Below, piece by piece: positions 23,828 to 30,809 of a stretch of DNA of 33,327 bases. The translations under genes were made by a program, and so were the position numbers. The notes beneath the pieces were generated by a model. That model had not been told where the DNA came from. It did no database searches and saw only the letters and a program-made list of their open reading frames with translations. The first letter of the stretch is position 1; each line of letters starts with the position of its first letter. The DNA lies in contig JAFXAA010000023.1 in NCBI GenBank assembly GCA_017522105.1, forward strand, positions 1 through 33,327. The letters are read 5' to 3'. The stretch comes from Bacteroidales bacterium. GTDB lineage: Bacteria > Bacteroidota > Bacteroidia > Bacteroidales > P3.

Positions 23828-25600
23828 TTATTGTCCGCTGTTATCCCCTATACCCATCAGCTTCAGGTTCTGCCTCCAGGTGGCCAGGAAGCGCTCGGAC
23901 ACGGGGTCTATGTATTCACCTTCCCCGATGTGCCACTCTATGGAGTCGGCTATGTGTCGCAGCAGGGGGGCTGCATCGTTAACGCCGCCGCCGTTGGGCA
24001 GCAGGCGCCAGCAGAATCCCTCGCAACGCAGACGGCCCTCATATAGGTGTCCGAAGCGGTCCACAAAATACTGTGAGAAATAGACGGGGCGCTGCCCAAT
24101 ACTACTGTCAATCAGGCCAAGTGTGGCCACGTAGCCGCCAAGGTTGATGTTGCACACTTCGATGTCAGTGCGTTGGCGTTCAACATGCTGCAGGTACCAC
24201 AGTGGGAAGGTGTCGTTGTCGCCAAGGGTGACGAGCAGTGCACCGTTGTCGCAAGACTGCAGATGGTTCGTGGCGATGTCGTGCACCGCGTGCGCCGCGT
24301 GCCTGTCATGGTCGCTCCAGTTGCCTGCTGCCATGCTCAACGGTGCCAGCAGAAGGATGAACGGCGCAGCCTTGCGCAGCCATCCCGCACGCCATCTTCC
24401 TCTCTCCACTTCCTGCATTCCTTTCTCCGCCCCAACGCCAATCCACATGGCGAAAGCATAGAACGACAGCACGTAGGCGTAGTCGCGCTCGCGCGGTTCA
24501 TAGCAGGGGTGGTTGAGGTAGATGTTCAGCACGGGACCGCCAAAGAGGAAGAGCAGCATGACGGCCCAGAAGCCCCATCGGCTGCGCCGTCGGTGGCACA
24601 GCAACCCCCATAGGCCCAGCAGGAAAGGTAGCACGAAGACCACCACGCGGTGGCTCTTCAGGTTTTCGCGCCCTATGAAGTTGTACATCAGATAGCGGCC
24701 GTACATGTAGCCGAGTTGATAGTTGACGTAGTAGACGGTGTTGCCGGCCACACCGTCTAAGCCGTAGCTCCAGTCGTGCCAGTTGGTCTTGTCGCGCTCG
24801 CGCCACATGCGTGGGTACAGCGGCGCCTTTGCGTATTGCTCGCGCCGCAGGTACTTGGCGAAAGCCTCCGCCGTCGACGGGTTGCCCTCGTTGATGGGCG
24901 GGTTGGCGGCGGCGCGCAGCGGAACAATGAGGTATGGTGTCAGGCCCAGGCAGAAGAAAAGTACCGCAGGAGGCAAAATGCGTCCCCAACGGCGATGCTT
25001 TGTCAGCGGTGGCAGCACTATCAGCGCCAGGGCGGGCGCTGCGAGCAGGGTCATCAAGTGCACGCCGGTGCCCAGACCCAGCAGGAGCGCCAGGAGCGAG
25101 AGCAGGTGGGCGTCGCCTGTGCGACGGTAGCGCAGGGCCAGCCACACGTCCATGGCGCAGAAGAGCATGGCCAGGCTGTAGACCTCGCTTTCGGCAGCCG
25201 AAAACCATGCTGTGTCGCAGAACAGGAAACACAAAGCCCCAATGGAGGCAGGCAGGCGGCGGCAGCCCAGCTCGCCGAGGCTGAGGTACAGCAGGCCTAC
25301 GGTGAGGCCTCCGGCAAGGGCCGAGAGGGCGTTGCTCATCGGGGCCACGAGCATCGGGTCGCCGAAAGAAAGCAGCATGAACAGGTGTGCGAGGAGTTGG
25401 TAGACAGGTGCTCCGGGCGGGTGACCTACCTGAAGCAGCCACCCAGTGGCTATAAACTCGCCGCAATCCCACCACGACGCCGACCGGTCCATAGTGAGCA
25501 GGTAGACGCCAATGGAGAAGGCTGTAAGCAGAAGGAAGAGGTGCTTGGCGCACCATGTCGGCAACCTCCAGGCTTCCCCTTGTCTTCTCGCCGTCTTCAT
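23828..25600 (-). CDS. DUF2723 family polytopic membrane protein, short form
   Basis: 590 residues. The N-terminal signature is SASWWDCGEFIATGWLLQVGHPPGAPVY, with Asp45 and Glu48 after the first membrane helix. This matches the DUF2723 family, which is related to GT-C (protein O-mannosyltransferase-like) enzymes where an acidic pair sits at this position. About ten membrane segments cover residues 20-400. The soluble tail retains CDNGALLVTLGDNDTFPLWYLQHVE and DIEVCNINLGGYVATLGLID. Bacteroidota members are often near 1,000 residues, so this lacks a large C-terminal region but ends cleanly. It lies one base behind lptE, suggesting glycosyl transfer at the envelope (inference). Confidence 0.83.
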   Translation of the reverse strand: MKTARRQGEAWRLPTWCAKHLFLLLTAFSIGVYLLTMDRSASWWDCGEFIATGWLLQVGHPPGAPVYQLLAHLFMLLSFGDPMLVAPMSNALSALAGGLTVGLLYLSLGELGCRRLPASIGALCFLFCDTAWFSAAESEVYSLAMLFCAMDVWLALRYRRTGDAHLLSLLALLLGLGTGVHLMTLLAAPALALIVLPPLTKHRRWGRILPPAVLFFCLGLTPYLIVPLRAAANPPINEGNPSTAEAFAKYLRREQYAKAPLYPRMWRERDKTNWHDWSYGLDGVAGNTVYYVNYQLGYMYGRYLMYNFIGRENLKSHRVVVFVLPFLLGLWGLLCHRRRSRWGFWAVMLLFLFGGPVLNIYLNHPCYEPRERDYAYVLSFYAFAMWIGVGAEKGMQEVERGRWRAGWLRKAAPFILLLAPLSMAAGNWSDHDRHAAHAVHDIATNHLQSCDNGALLVTLGDNDTFPLWYLQHVERQRTDIEVCNINLGGYVATLGLIDSSIGQRPVYFSQYFVDRFGHLYEGRLRCEGFCWRLLPNGGGVNDAAPLLRHIADSIEWHIGEGEYIDPVSERFLATWRQNLKLMGIGDNSGQ

Positions 25601-25601
25601 C

Positions 25602-26105
25602 TCACCAGTTGACCACGGCTTTGTTGAAAATGTCCTCGCACAGTTCGGTGACTATCTCGTTCATCAGGTTGCTCTCCACTGCCGAAAAGTCAAGCGTGGC
25701 GGCATAGTCGCGGTAGCGCGAGAACTGCTGCTCGAAGTCGGCTTCGGGGTCCTTGGTGTTGACGAACTTCACTTTGACGGTGATAGTGAGACGGTTCATG
25801 GAGACTTCGTCGCTGGCCGAGAGGGCCGAGGCGCGCGTGTCATAGCCAGTGATTTCGCCGCTGACCTGCAGGTCGCCGTCGCTTGTAGTGACGTCGAGGG
25901 TGGTCTGGCTGGCGAACATCTGCATCAGTTCGTCGGTGAGCTTCTGGCTCAGCTGGGGGTTCACCGTGGGGGCATAGTTGGGGAAGGTGGCCACGGAAAT
26001 GGTTTTTGCACCTTGCGGTATGGAGGCTCCGGTGAAAGAGTATCCCCCCGTGCATGCCGCCAGCATCAAGCAGCAGGCCAGGCTAATAATCGCGCGAGTC
26101 TTCAT
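25602..26105 (-). CDS. lptE: LPS assembly lipoprotein LptE
   Basis: 167 residues. The signal ends in a proper lipobox, LMLAAC with Cys18, followed by TGGYSFTGASIPQGAKTISVATFPN, the typical Bacteroidota LptE opening. The body has two long helices and beta strands (NPQLSQKLTDELMQMFASQTTLDVT, DLQVSGEITGYDTRA). LptE plugs the LptD barrel in the outer membrane and helps insert LPS. Its start lies inside the end of the preceding 56-residue gene (23-base overlap). The following DUF2723 gene begins one base after its stop. With lptC at 17.5 kb, two parts of the Lpt bridge lie within 9 kb. Confidence 0.9.
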   Translation of the reverse strand: MKTRAIISLACCLMLAACTGGYSFTGASIPQGAKTISVATFPNYAPTVNPQLSQKLTDELMQMFASQTTLDVTTSDGDLQVSGEITGYDTRASALSASDEVSMNRLTITVKVKFVNTKDPEADFEQQFSRYRDYAATLDFSAVESNLMNEIVTELCEDIFNKAVVNW

Positions 26106-26253
26106 CGATGCGTTGTTCGTCCTCCAGTTGCCACAGCAGGAAACTTGTCTCCTGCTGTATGTAGTTCAGCACGGCTATTTTGGTGATGAGGTCGGGTACG
26201 GCCGCCACCTCGCCGATGAGTTTGTCTATCTTTTCTTTGAAGGCTAAATCCAT
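26083..26253 (-). CDS. 56-residue protein of unknown function overlapping lptE
   Basis: Reading from ATG at 26253, the product opens MDLAFKEKIDKLIGEVAAV and ends ...LWQLEDEQRIDEDSRDY. It is a helical, acidic, soluble peptide without signal or membrane segment. It has good coding character, sits between the arginase-fold gene (19-base gap) and lptE (overlap of 23 bases in another frame), and fills an otherwise unexplained gap. No family is recognised. Translational coupling to lptE is likely, because the lptE start lies within its last codons. Confidence 0.65.
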   Translation of the reverse strand: MDLAFKEKIDKLIGEVAAVPDLITKIAVLNYIQQETSFLLWQLEDEQRIDEDSRDY

Positions 26254-26272
26254 ATTTTTCTGTTTTTTGTTG

Positions 26273-27451
26273 TTATCCGTTCATGCGGTTGTAATAGTGC
26301 CACCACAACTCGGGTATCTCGTTCTCCATGGCGCGCTGGTAGTCGCTGTAGTGGCAGGGGATGAGGGTGTGGCGCTGGTAGCGCTCCCGGCGCTCGCTGT
26401 CGTCGCAGGGCACCTCCATCCACCAGCGGTCGCTGCGCAGGCTTTTGTAGAAGACTATGTCCATGCCGTGGTCGCGCAGTTCAACAGTGAAGCGTTTGTA
26501 GTGCTGTTTGTCGTGCGTTGGGAAGTCGCCGATGCGGTAGTGGAAACCCTCTATGAAGAACCACACGGCGTGGGCCAGCATGTGTGCTGTCTGCCCATCG
26601 CGGTCGCGGTTGGGCAACATCTCGAAGATGCCTAAACATGAGGTCTTGTCGCTCATGCCTGCAAAACGCGCTATCTGGCACAATTGCTCGCCGTAGAGAC
26701 CGTGTGGCGAGGGGTTGGCGTTGGCAGGGGCATCGCTTTGTCGCACGGCGCTGATGTCCACGGCCACCACGTCGCTGTAGCGCACCAGTGGCTCGGCTTG
26801 CTCCATGTTGGCTTGTAGTTCGCCTACGCGCGTAGTGCTGAACTTAAGCTCCTCCATGAGCTTCACCATTTCCTGTCCTACAAAGTAGGTTTGGTAGCCC
26901 ATGGCAACGTAGTCAAAAAGGTAGTTGGGTTGCTGCAGAATGATGTGTTGCAGGTAGTTGCTACTGTTTATTTGGTCGCCGCCGTCGAGGTTGAACCGCG
27001 CATCTACAGAGCAGATATTGATGACACGCCCCAGTACTTCGTAGGCTTTGTAGATAGGGAAGACGAGGTCGTCGCTGCCACCGAGAACTATCAGGGTGAT
27101 GCCTTGCTCCAACAGGTGCTGGAAGGCTTCGATGACGGCGAAATAGGTGTCGCGTGGCGTGGCGCCGCAGGCTATGTTGCCGAGGTCGGCAAGCTGCATG
27201 TCGTCGTGCGGCTTGGCAAGGCGGTAGAGGTAGTGCCTTATCTGGTTAGGGGCGGCGGCACATCCTCGGTTGTACACCGAGGCCCTGTCTTCAGGCACAC
27301 CCACCAGCGCCAGCTTGATGCCGTCGAGTTGTGGGAAACCGCCCTCGGTGGTGTATGCATGTATGTCGTCGCCCAGCATGGGGTGGAACTGCTCGCTGCG
27401 GTAGCCTACGGCGGACATGTCTATTGGCTCAAAATAGGTGCTTATATCCAT
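26273..27451 (-). CDS. Arginase/formiminoglutamase-fold protein with lost metal ligands
   Basis: 392 residues with the ureohydrolase fold. The order of the family's metal motifs can be followed, but the ligands are changed. GGDH is replaced by GGSDD (124-128), DAHxD by VDARFNLD (149-156), and DxDxxDP by DISAVRQSDAP (232-242). A dimanganese centre is therefore unlikely in its normal form. Related Bacteroidota proteins are usually named formimidoylglutamase, and I recall some lying near gliding/T9SS genes; that is unchecked memory. The C-terminal part (about 300-392) is Trp/Tyr-rich. It is the first gene of a minus-strand operon with the 56-residue protein, lptE and the DUF2723 gene. No TAnnTTTG box was found upstream. 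Confidence 0.8.
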   Translation of the reverse strand: MDISTYFEPIDMSAVGYRSEQFHPMLGDDIHAYTTEGGFPQLDGIKLALVGVPEDRASVYNRGCAAAPNQIRHYLYRLAKPHDDMQLADLGNIACGATPRDTYFAVIEAFQHLLEQGITLIVLGGSDDLVFPIYKAYEVLGRVINICSVDARFNLDGGDQINSSNYLQHIILQQPNYLFDYVAMGYQTYFVGQEMVKLMEELKFSTTRVGELQANMEQAEPLVRYSDVVAVDISAVRQSDAPANANPSPHGLYGEQLCQIARFAGMSDKTSCLGIFEMLPNRDRDGQTAHMLAHAVWFFIEGFHYRIGDFPTHDKQHYKRFTVELRDHGMDIVFYKSLRSDRWWMEVPCDDSERRERYQRHTLIPCHYSDYQRAMENEIPELWWHYYNRMNG

Positions 27452-27502
27452 TCTGATGCTTGTTGTTTGCCTTTTAATAACGCAGTAGGGCGCGGTTTAT
27501 TG

Positions 27503-27520
27503 TGTTTCTGTGCAGAAACA
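27503..27520. promoter_or_regulatory. Short palindrome upstream of the arginase-fold gene
   Basis: TGTTTCTG and CAGAAACA are perfect inverted arms with a 2-base centre. The site lies about 52 bases before the start codon, between that gene and the tRNA terminator. An operator is possible but unproven. Confidence 0.4.
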
Positions 27521-27551
27521 ATAAAAGCGGCGCACCAGAATGGTGCGCCGC
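27520..27551 (-). terminator. Terminator after the tRNA cluster
   Basis: Inverted arms GCGGCGCACCA (27527-27537) and TGGTGCGCCGC (27541-27551) form an 11-bp stem. On the minus strand it is followed by TTTTATTG, ending tRNA-Arg transcription. Confidence 0.85.
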
Positions 27552-27559
27552 TGCGAGAG

Positions 27560-27633
27560 TGACCCTGCTGCGACTCGAACGCAGGACCTAGAGTTTAGAA
27601 GACTCTCGCTCTATCCAGCTGAGCTACAGGGCC
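27560..27633 (-). tRNA. tRNA-Arg, anticodon TCT
   Basis: 74 bases with a 7-bp acceptor (GGCCCTG with CAGGGTC, one G-U pair), D-loop AGCTGGAT, anticodon loop CTTCTAA in an AGAGT/ACTCT stem, and T-loop TTCGAGT. TCT reads AGA. CCA is not encoded. tRNA-Pro lies 4 bases upstream. Confidence 0.95.
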
Positions 27634-27637
27634 AGTG

Positions 27638-27712
27638 TCGGGACACCCAGATTCGAACTGGGGATCTCCTGCTCCCAAAGCAGGCGCGATAACCGGACTA
27701 CGCTATATCCCG
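27638..27712 (-). tRNA. tRNA-Pro, anticodon TGG
   Basis: 75 bases. The acceptor is CGGGATA/TGTCCCG, the anticodon loop TTTGGGA sits in a CCTGC/GCAGG stem, and the T-loop is TTCGAAT. TGG reads CCA. CCA is not encoded. Confidence 0.95.
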
Positions 27713-27724
27713 TTGTGATGCTAT

Positions 27725-27751
27725 AAAAAAAGACGCCTTCGGGCGTCTTTT
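27725..27751 (-). terminator. Hairpin terminator between tRNA-Ser and tRNA-Pro
   Basis: GACGCC-TTCG-GGCGTC (27732-27747) is flanked by an A-run on one side and TTTT on the other, so it can act in both directions. It would end or attenuate transcription leaving tRNA-Ser, leaving tRNA-Pro/Arg to read-through or a separate start. Confidence 0.75.
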
Positions 27752-27841
27752 GGCGGAGAAGGGGGGATTCGAACCCCCGGTACCCTAATCGAGTACGACA
27801 GTTTAGCAAACTGTTGGTTTCAGCCACTCACCCACCTCTCC
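27751..27841 (-). tRNA. tRNA-Ser, anticodon GCT, with encoded CCA
   Basis: 91 bases including CCA (27751-27753). The acceptor is GGAGAGG/CCTTCTCC (one G-U pair) with G73. The D-arm reads GTGAGTGGCTGAAACC. The anticodon loop TTGCTAA in an ACAGT/ACTGT stem gives GCT, which reads AGC. A long class II variable arm (TACTCGATTAGGGTA) and T-loop TTCGAAT follow. The other two tRNAs here lack a genomic CCA. Confidence 0.95.
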
Positions 27842-27856
27842 GTGGTTTTCTTGACT

Positions 27857-27892
27857 AAAAAGCACCGCTTTTTCTCTCTCGAAAAGCGGTGC
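27857..27892 (-). terminator. Terminator-like hairpin overlapping the tRNA promoter
   Basis: GCACCGCTTTTT (27862-27873) and GAAAAGCGGTGC (27881-27892) form a stem of about 11 bp. On the minus strand it is followed by TTTTT. The right arm touches the tRNA -7 box, so transcripts starting at that promoter contain only part of the stem. Confidence 0.6.
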
Positions 27893-27922
27893 AAAATTAC
27901 AAACATTTTTAATACTGGCAAA
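27892..27922 (-). promoter_or_regulatory. Promoter of the tRNA cluster
   Basis: Reading the minus strand: TTTG (27922-27919), 19 bases, TAATTTTG (27899-27892). This is a perfect Bacteroidota promoter about 50 bases upstream of tRNA-Ser. Confidence 0.85.
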
Positions 27923-28253
27923 ATATTTTTTCATTCAGTCTCTTTGTTTAGCCTACATTGTATTGATTATTAGACTGAAAAACTTATAACTATTTACTAT
28001 ATGGACTGCAAATGTTGTACTGTAGATGTGACGGTGAACATGTATTTTGGGCTATATTGGAGCAAAACCAACTTTCCGTTCTCGTCATGGACATGCTTGA
28101 TAGCTTGACTATGGAGAACATGTACTTTCGCTTAAATATAAAATATGGTTAAGGTTGTTGCCGAGTAGCCTGTGATGATAACCTCTGGAATACGGGCTTT
28201 TTTATCCGTGTTCCAATTGGTGCAAATGATGGTGATTTGCTCCGCGGTTGTGT
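27923..28253. other. AT-rich intergenic region without a supported gene
   Basis: About 330 AT-rich bases between the tRNA promoter and the aldose epimerase stop. The near-identical words GAACATGTATTTT (about 28034) and GAACATGTACTTT (about 28112) recur. A short plus-strand frame of 35 codons starts at 28001 without coding support. Low GC and scattered peptide-like stretches on the minus strand (ARIPEVIITGYSA) might be decayed sequence. No RNA gene or terminator is convincing. Confidence 0.4.
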
Positions 28254-29162
28254 TTACATGACATCGATGCTGTAGGAGAAGGCGTAGCGCTCGGCGGGGG
28301 CGAGGCGATGGATGTACTGCCGCTGCGAGATGTCGCCCGCGAAGCCCTGCGCATCGCAGATGCCGCACCAGGGCTCCAGGCACACGAAGGGGCAGCCCAC
28401 CTTGTGAGGCGCCCAGATGCCGTAGGCCTCGGCCTGCGGGCAACTGACCCGCAGCACAGGGCGCATTTCCTTGTCGCACAGCTCGGCGCAGGCCACCTGC
28501 CCGCCCTCGAACATCAGCGCGTCGTGGGCGAAGGTGTCGCCGGTGATGGACATCATCTGCTCGACCGTCAGAGGTTCCTCCAAGGGCACGCGGTTGCCGT
28601 CGGCGAGACCTGAGACGACAACGGGTCTTACCGGCCGACCGTCACGGCCGTAGTAGCGCACATAGCCGTGCACGGCATCGTCGGCCCGGTAGTCGGGCAG
28701 CAGGAAGCCCGGATGGGCACCGATCTGGAACCAGGCGTCGCGCACGTCGCGGTTCTCCACAGTCCATACGGCCTCTACCGTACTACCAACGAGGCGATAG
28801 TCAACCGCCAGCCCTAGACGATAGGGGTATGTGTTTGACTCCGCCAATGAGTCAACGGTTGTCTGCGGCAGGGCGAACGTGACGTGTGCGTCCCCATCCT
28901 CACACCCCCTCATTTCCGCGTTCACACACTCAAACTCGCTGTCGCGGGCATAGCCGTGCTGCTTCATGGGGTAGGTGCTGCCATTAACGTGTAGCTCGTT
29001 GTTGTAGGGTTTCCCCACGGCGGGGAAGAGTATCGGCGCGTGGCGGTTCCAGTAGGTGGGGTCGCCCGTCCACAGCAGTTCGCGCCCCTGCTTCCGCAGG
29101 CTAACCAGTTCGGCCCCGTGTGTTGCGACTTCGAGGGTCAGAATATCGTTGCAGAGAGTCAT
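28254..29162 (-). CDS. Aldose 1-epimerase family protein (galactose mutarotase-like)
   Basis: About 302 residues from ATG 29162 (MTLCNDILTLEV). Alternative starts are 29174 and 29213, but 29213 lies upstream of the -7 box and 29174 would leave almost no leader. The galactose-mutarotase fold is indicated by GAELVSLRKQGRELLWTGDPTYWNRHAPILFPAVG, KQHGYARDSEFE with the first catalytic His, and FQIGAHPGFLLPDYRADDA with the second His. A late acidic segment CLEPWCGI is the probable catalytic Glu region. It interconverts alpha and beta anomers of a hexose in the cytosol. It resembles the LacX-like branch more than GalM. It is monocistronic. Confidence 0.88.
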   Translation of the reverse strand: MTLCNDILTLEVATHGAELVSLRKQGRELLWTGDPTYWNRHAPILFPAVGKPYNNELHVNGSTYPMKQHGYARDSEFECVNAEMRGCEDGDAHVTFALPQTTVDSLAESNTYPYRLGLAVDYRLVGSTVEAVWTVENRDVRDAWFQIGAHPGFLLPDYRADDAVHGYVRYYGRDGRPVRPVVVSGLADGNRVPLEEPLTVEQMMSITGDTFAHDALMFEGGQVACAELCDKEMRPVLRVSCPQAEAYGIWAPHKVGCPFVCLEPWCGICDAQGFAGDISQRQYIHRLAPAERYAFSYSIDVM

Positions 29163-29183
29163 TGTCTTGTCCATTTGTGGCTG

Positions 29184-29214
29184 CAAAGATACGAAGAATA
29201 ATTTAAACGGCAAG
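29184..29214 (-). promoter_or_regulatory. Promoter of the aldose epimerase gene
   Basis: Minus strand: CTTG (29214-29211), 19 bases, TATCTTTG (29191-29184). It fixes the start codon at or downstream of 29174. Confidence 0.8.
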
Positions 29215-29322
29215 GATTAATTGTGACAGCACGCCCTCGGATGGGATGTCGTGCAGGGTCAGTCCTGCCAATGGATACAGCAGACTTGATGCAATTTCTT
29301 TAAGCAATCCAAAAAATATTCG

Positions 29323-29330
29323 TACTTTTG
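29323..29330 (+). promoter_or_regulatory. Promoter -7 box of the DUF2798 gene leader
   Basis: TACTTTTG followed by CAGCCG fits TAnnTTTG. No clear -33 element. It would produce a leader of about 165-190 bases containing the hairpins and direct repeats described at 29410. Confidence 0.65.
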
Positions 29331-29409
29331 CAGCCGATTCCGGTGAGCGTGTCGGTAGCCGGAACATGGTGTGAATCTGTAAGAACCATGCAAGTTGGGC
29401 ACATGGTCG

Positions 29410-29479
29410 CGACCGAAAGGGAGCAACCATACAATATACGGTTTCGACCGAAAGGGAGCAACCATATAATGTATGGTTT
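29410..29479 (+). repeat. Two tandem 35-bp repeats in a 5' leader
   Basis: Units 29410-29444 and 29445-29479 both start CGACCGAAAGGGAGCAACCA and end GGTTT, with three substitutions between them. The second half of each unit is an inverted repeat. In unit 2 AACCATA pairs with TATGGTT perfectly. Further CATGGT/ACCATG arms lie just upstream (29373-29408). Confidence 0.85.
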
Positions 29480-29525
29480 AACTTAATGGTTTTTACAAAT
29501 GAAGTCACAAAATTAGATTCAGCAT

Positions 29526-30149
29526 TTGGTGTATGCTTTGATCACGGTGGTCATCACCGTCCACGCGTTTGTTTTCTACAGTTTGTATGTCGTCGAGGGC
29601 GACGCCTTGATACAGGCCACCGGTGCGACGTCGGTCCTGCAGGCCATCGACAGCCAGGGCGGCGTCTACATGTTCGGCACCCACCTTCCGATATGGCTGG
29701 TGATTGTTGTCGAGACGGTGTGCGCTTTTCTGCTTGCGGTATGTGTGGGCAGTCCGTTGGCGTTCCGCCTGGCCAGCCGCAAGTTCGACCCGCGCCGCAA
29801 CCACCCGATGATCTTCGAGTCGGCCGTCATTACGGCCACCGTCTGCCTCATGTGCCCCTCGATGAGCCTGCTGGCTGATGTCTTCTATTATCCTTATTAT
29901 GAGGGGTTCGACGTTGTCGACTTCCTCTGCCGCTGGTTCCGCCTGGTGTGCTACAACCTGCCCTTTGCCTACTTCTCGCAGATGTTCTTTGTGCAGCCGT
30001 TTGTGCGGTTTGCCATCCACCGGATTTTCCCGGCCGACATCGCGCAGCGCGACGAGCGTAACGCCACTAAGACGGTCAAACCGGCCGACGAGACCGAGGC
30101 CATCGCCGACGTGATCATCCGCGAAAAGGAGATCGCCGCCGGCAAGTGA
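29526..30149 (+). CDS. DUF2798 domain membrane protein, start disrupted by TAG
   Basis: 207 residues from the TTG at 29526, or 206 from GTG 29529. Four membrane segments lie near residues 2-22, 52-78, 96-118 and 138-160. The halves resemble each other, as in DUF2798: MIFESAVITATVCLMCPSMSLLADVF, then WFRLVCYNLPFAYFSQMFFVQPFVRFAIHRIF. The natural start seems to be ATG 29499. It gives MKSQN, then TAG, then IQHLVYALITVV, a plausible family N-terminus interrupted at codon 6. The usable start is therefore uncertain. The charged tail (AIADVIIREKEIAAGK) is cytoplasmic. Function unknown. Convergent with yraN. Confidence 0.75.
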   Translation: MVYALITVVITVHAFVFYSLYVVEGDALIQATGATSVLQAIDSQGGVYMFGTHLPIWLVIVVETVCAFLLAVCVGSPLAFRLASRKFDPRRNHPMIFESAVITATVCLMCPSMSLLADVFYYPYYEGFDVVDFLCRWFRLVCYNLPFAYFSQMFFVQPFVRFAIHRIFPADIAQRDERNATKTVKPADETEAIADVIIREKEIAAGK

Positions 30150-30169
30150 CTCTGGAAAGCGGTGGGGAA

Positions 30170-30589
30170 TCAGTAGTTGAATACGTTGAAGGCGTCCTTC
30201 GTGTGGCGGATTTCGGCATTGGCGCCGCTGCCGACGATGGCGATGATGTCGAAGCGCAGGGGTTCGGTGCGGTGGTAGCGGCGGACGTAGTTGTTGGCTA
30301 CGCGGATGATGTTCTGCCGCTTGCGGTGGTCGACGGCCTGCTCGGCGGTGAAGCGCTCCTCGCTGGTGCGGGTCTTCACCTCGATGACGGCCAGCTCGCC
30401 GTGGTCCAGCGCAATGATGTCCACCTCCTTGTGCTCCTTGCGGTAGTGCCGCTCGAGGATGACACACCCCTGCTCCTCCAGGTACCGCGCTGCCATCTGC
30501 TCCCCCGTCTCGCCGAACTCCTTGGCCTCCTGCCGACTCTCCACGCTCCGCTCCTTCGCCGGCGCAAACTGGAATTTCACTTGTGCCAT
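30170..30589 (-). CDS. yraN: YraN/UPF0102 family endonuclease-like protein
   Basis: 139 residues. The Holliday-junction-resolvase-like nuclease fold is indicated by GETGEQMAARYLEEQGCVILERHYR, then KEVDIIALDHGELAVIEVKTR. The catalytic Asp57, Glu70 and Lys72 match the D...ExK pattern of PD-(D/E)XK enzymes. HRKRQNIIRVANNYVRRY follows, as usual in the family. The N-terminal extension of about 25 residues is longer than common. Cellular role is unsettled in the family. It converges on the DUF2798 gene with a 20-base gap and has a -7 box at 30621-30628. Confidence 0.9.
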   Translation of the reverse strand: MAQVKFQFAPAKERSVESRQEAKEFGETGEQMAARYLEEQGCVILERHYRKEHKEVDIIALDHGELAVIEVKTRTSEERFTAEQAVDHRKRQNIIRVANNYVRRYHRTEPLRFDIIAIVGSGANAEIRHTKDAFNVFNY

Positions 30590-30620
30590 AGTTAATAAGA
30601 TATTACATTATTTCCAGCTG

Positions 30621-30628
30621 CAAAGATA
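30621..30628 (-). promoter_or_regulatory. Promoter -7 box of yraN
   Basis: CAAAGATA on the plus strand is TATCTTTG on the minus strand, 32 bases before the yraN start. No matching -33 element is seen at 19 bases. Confidence 0.65.
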
Positions 30629-30809
30629 CGAAGAATAATTCAATTAGTGGAGTAAGCGACCGAAATATCAGTTATATGGACAAATAGTCCGTAAAGAAAA
30701 AGTTCGTACGAAATGAAATACAAAGCCGATGCCAGTACGTAACAAGACAACGTCGACGGATATATGTTATTAATCCAATATATATACAGCCAAGAACATC
30801 CCGAATTAG

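Noticed and set aside
28132-28479. Minus-strand ORF downstream of the aldose epimerase gene
   Set aside because: Mostly the epimerase gene read in another frame, continued into AT-rich intergenic sequence.
29203-29508. Minus-strand 101-residue ORF over the DUF2798 leader
   Set aside because: It translates the tandem repeats and promoter region (repeated VAPFRS peptides). No homology recognised and no promoter.
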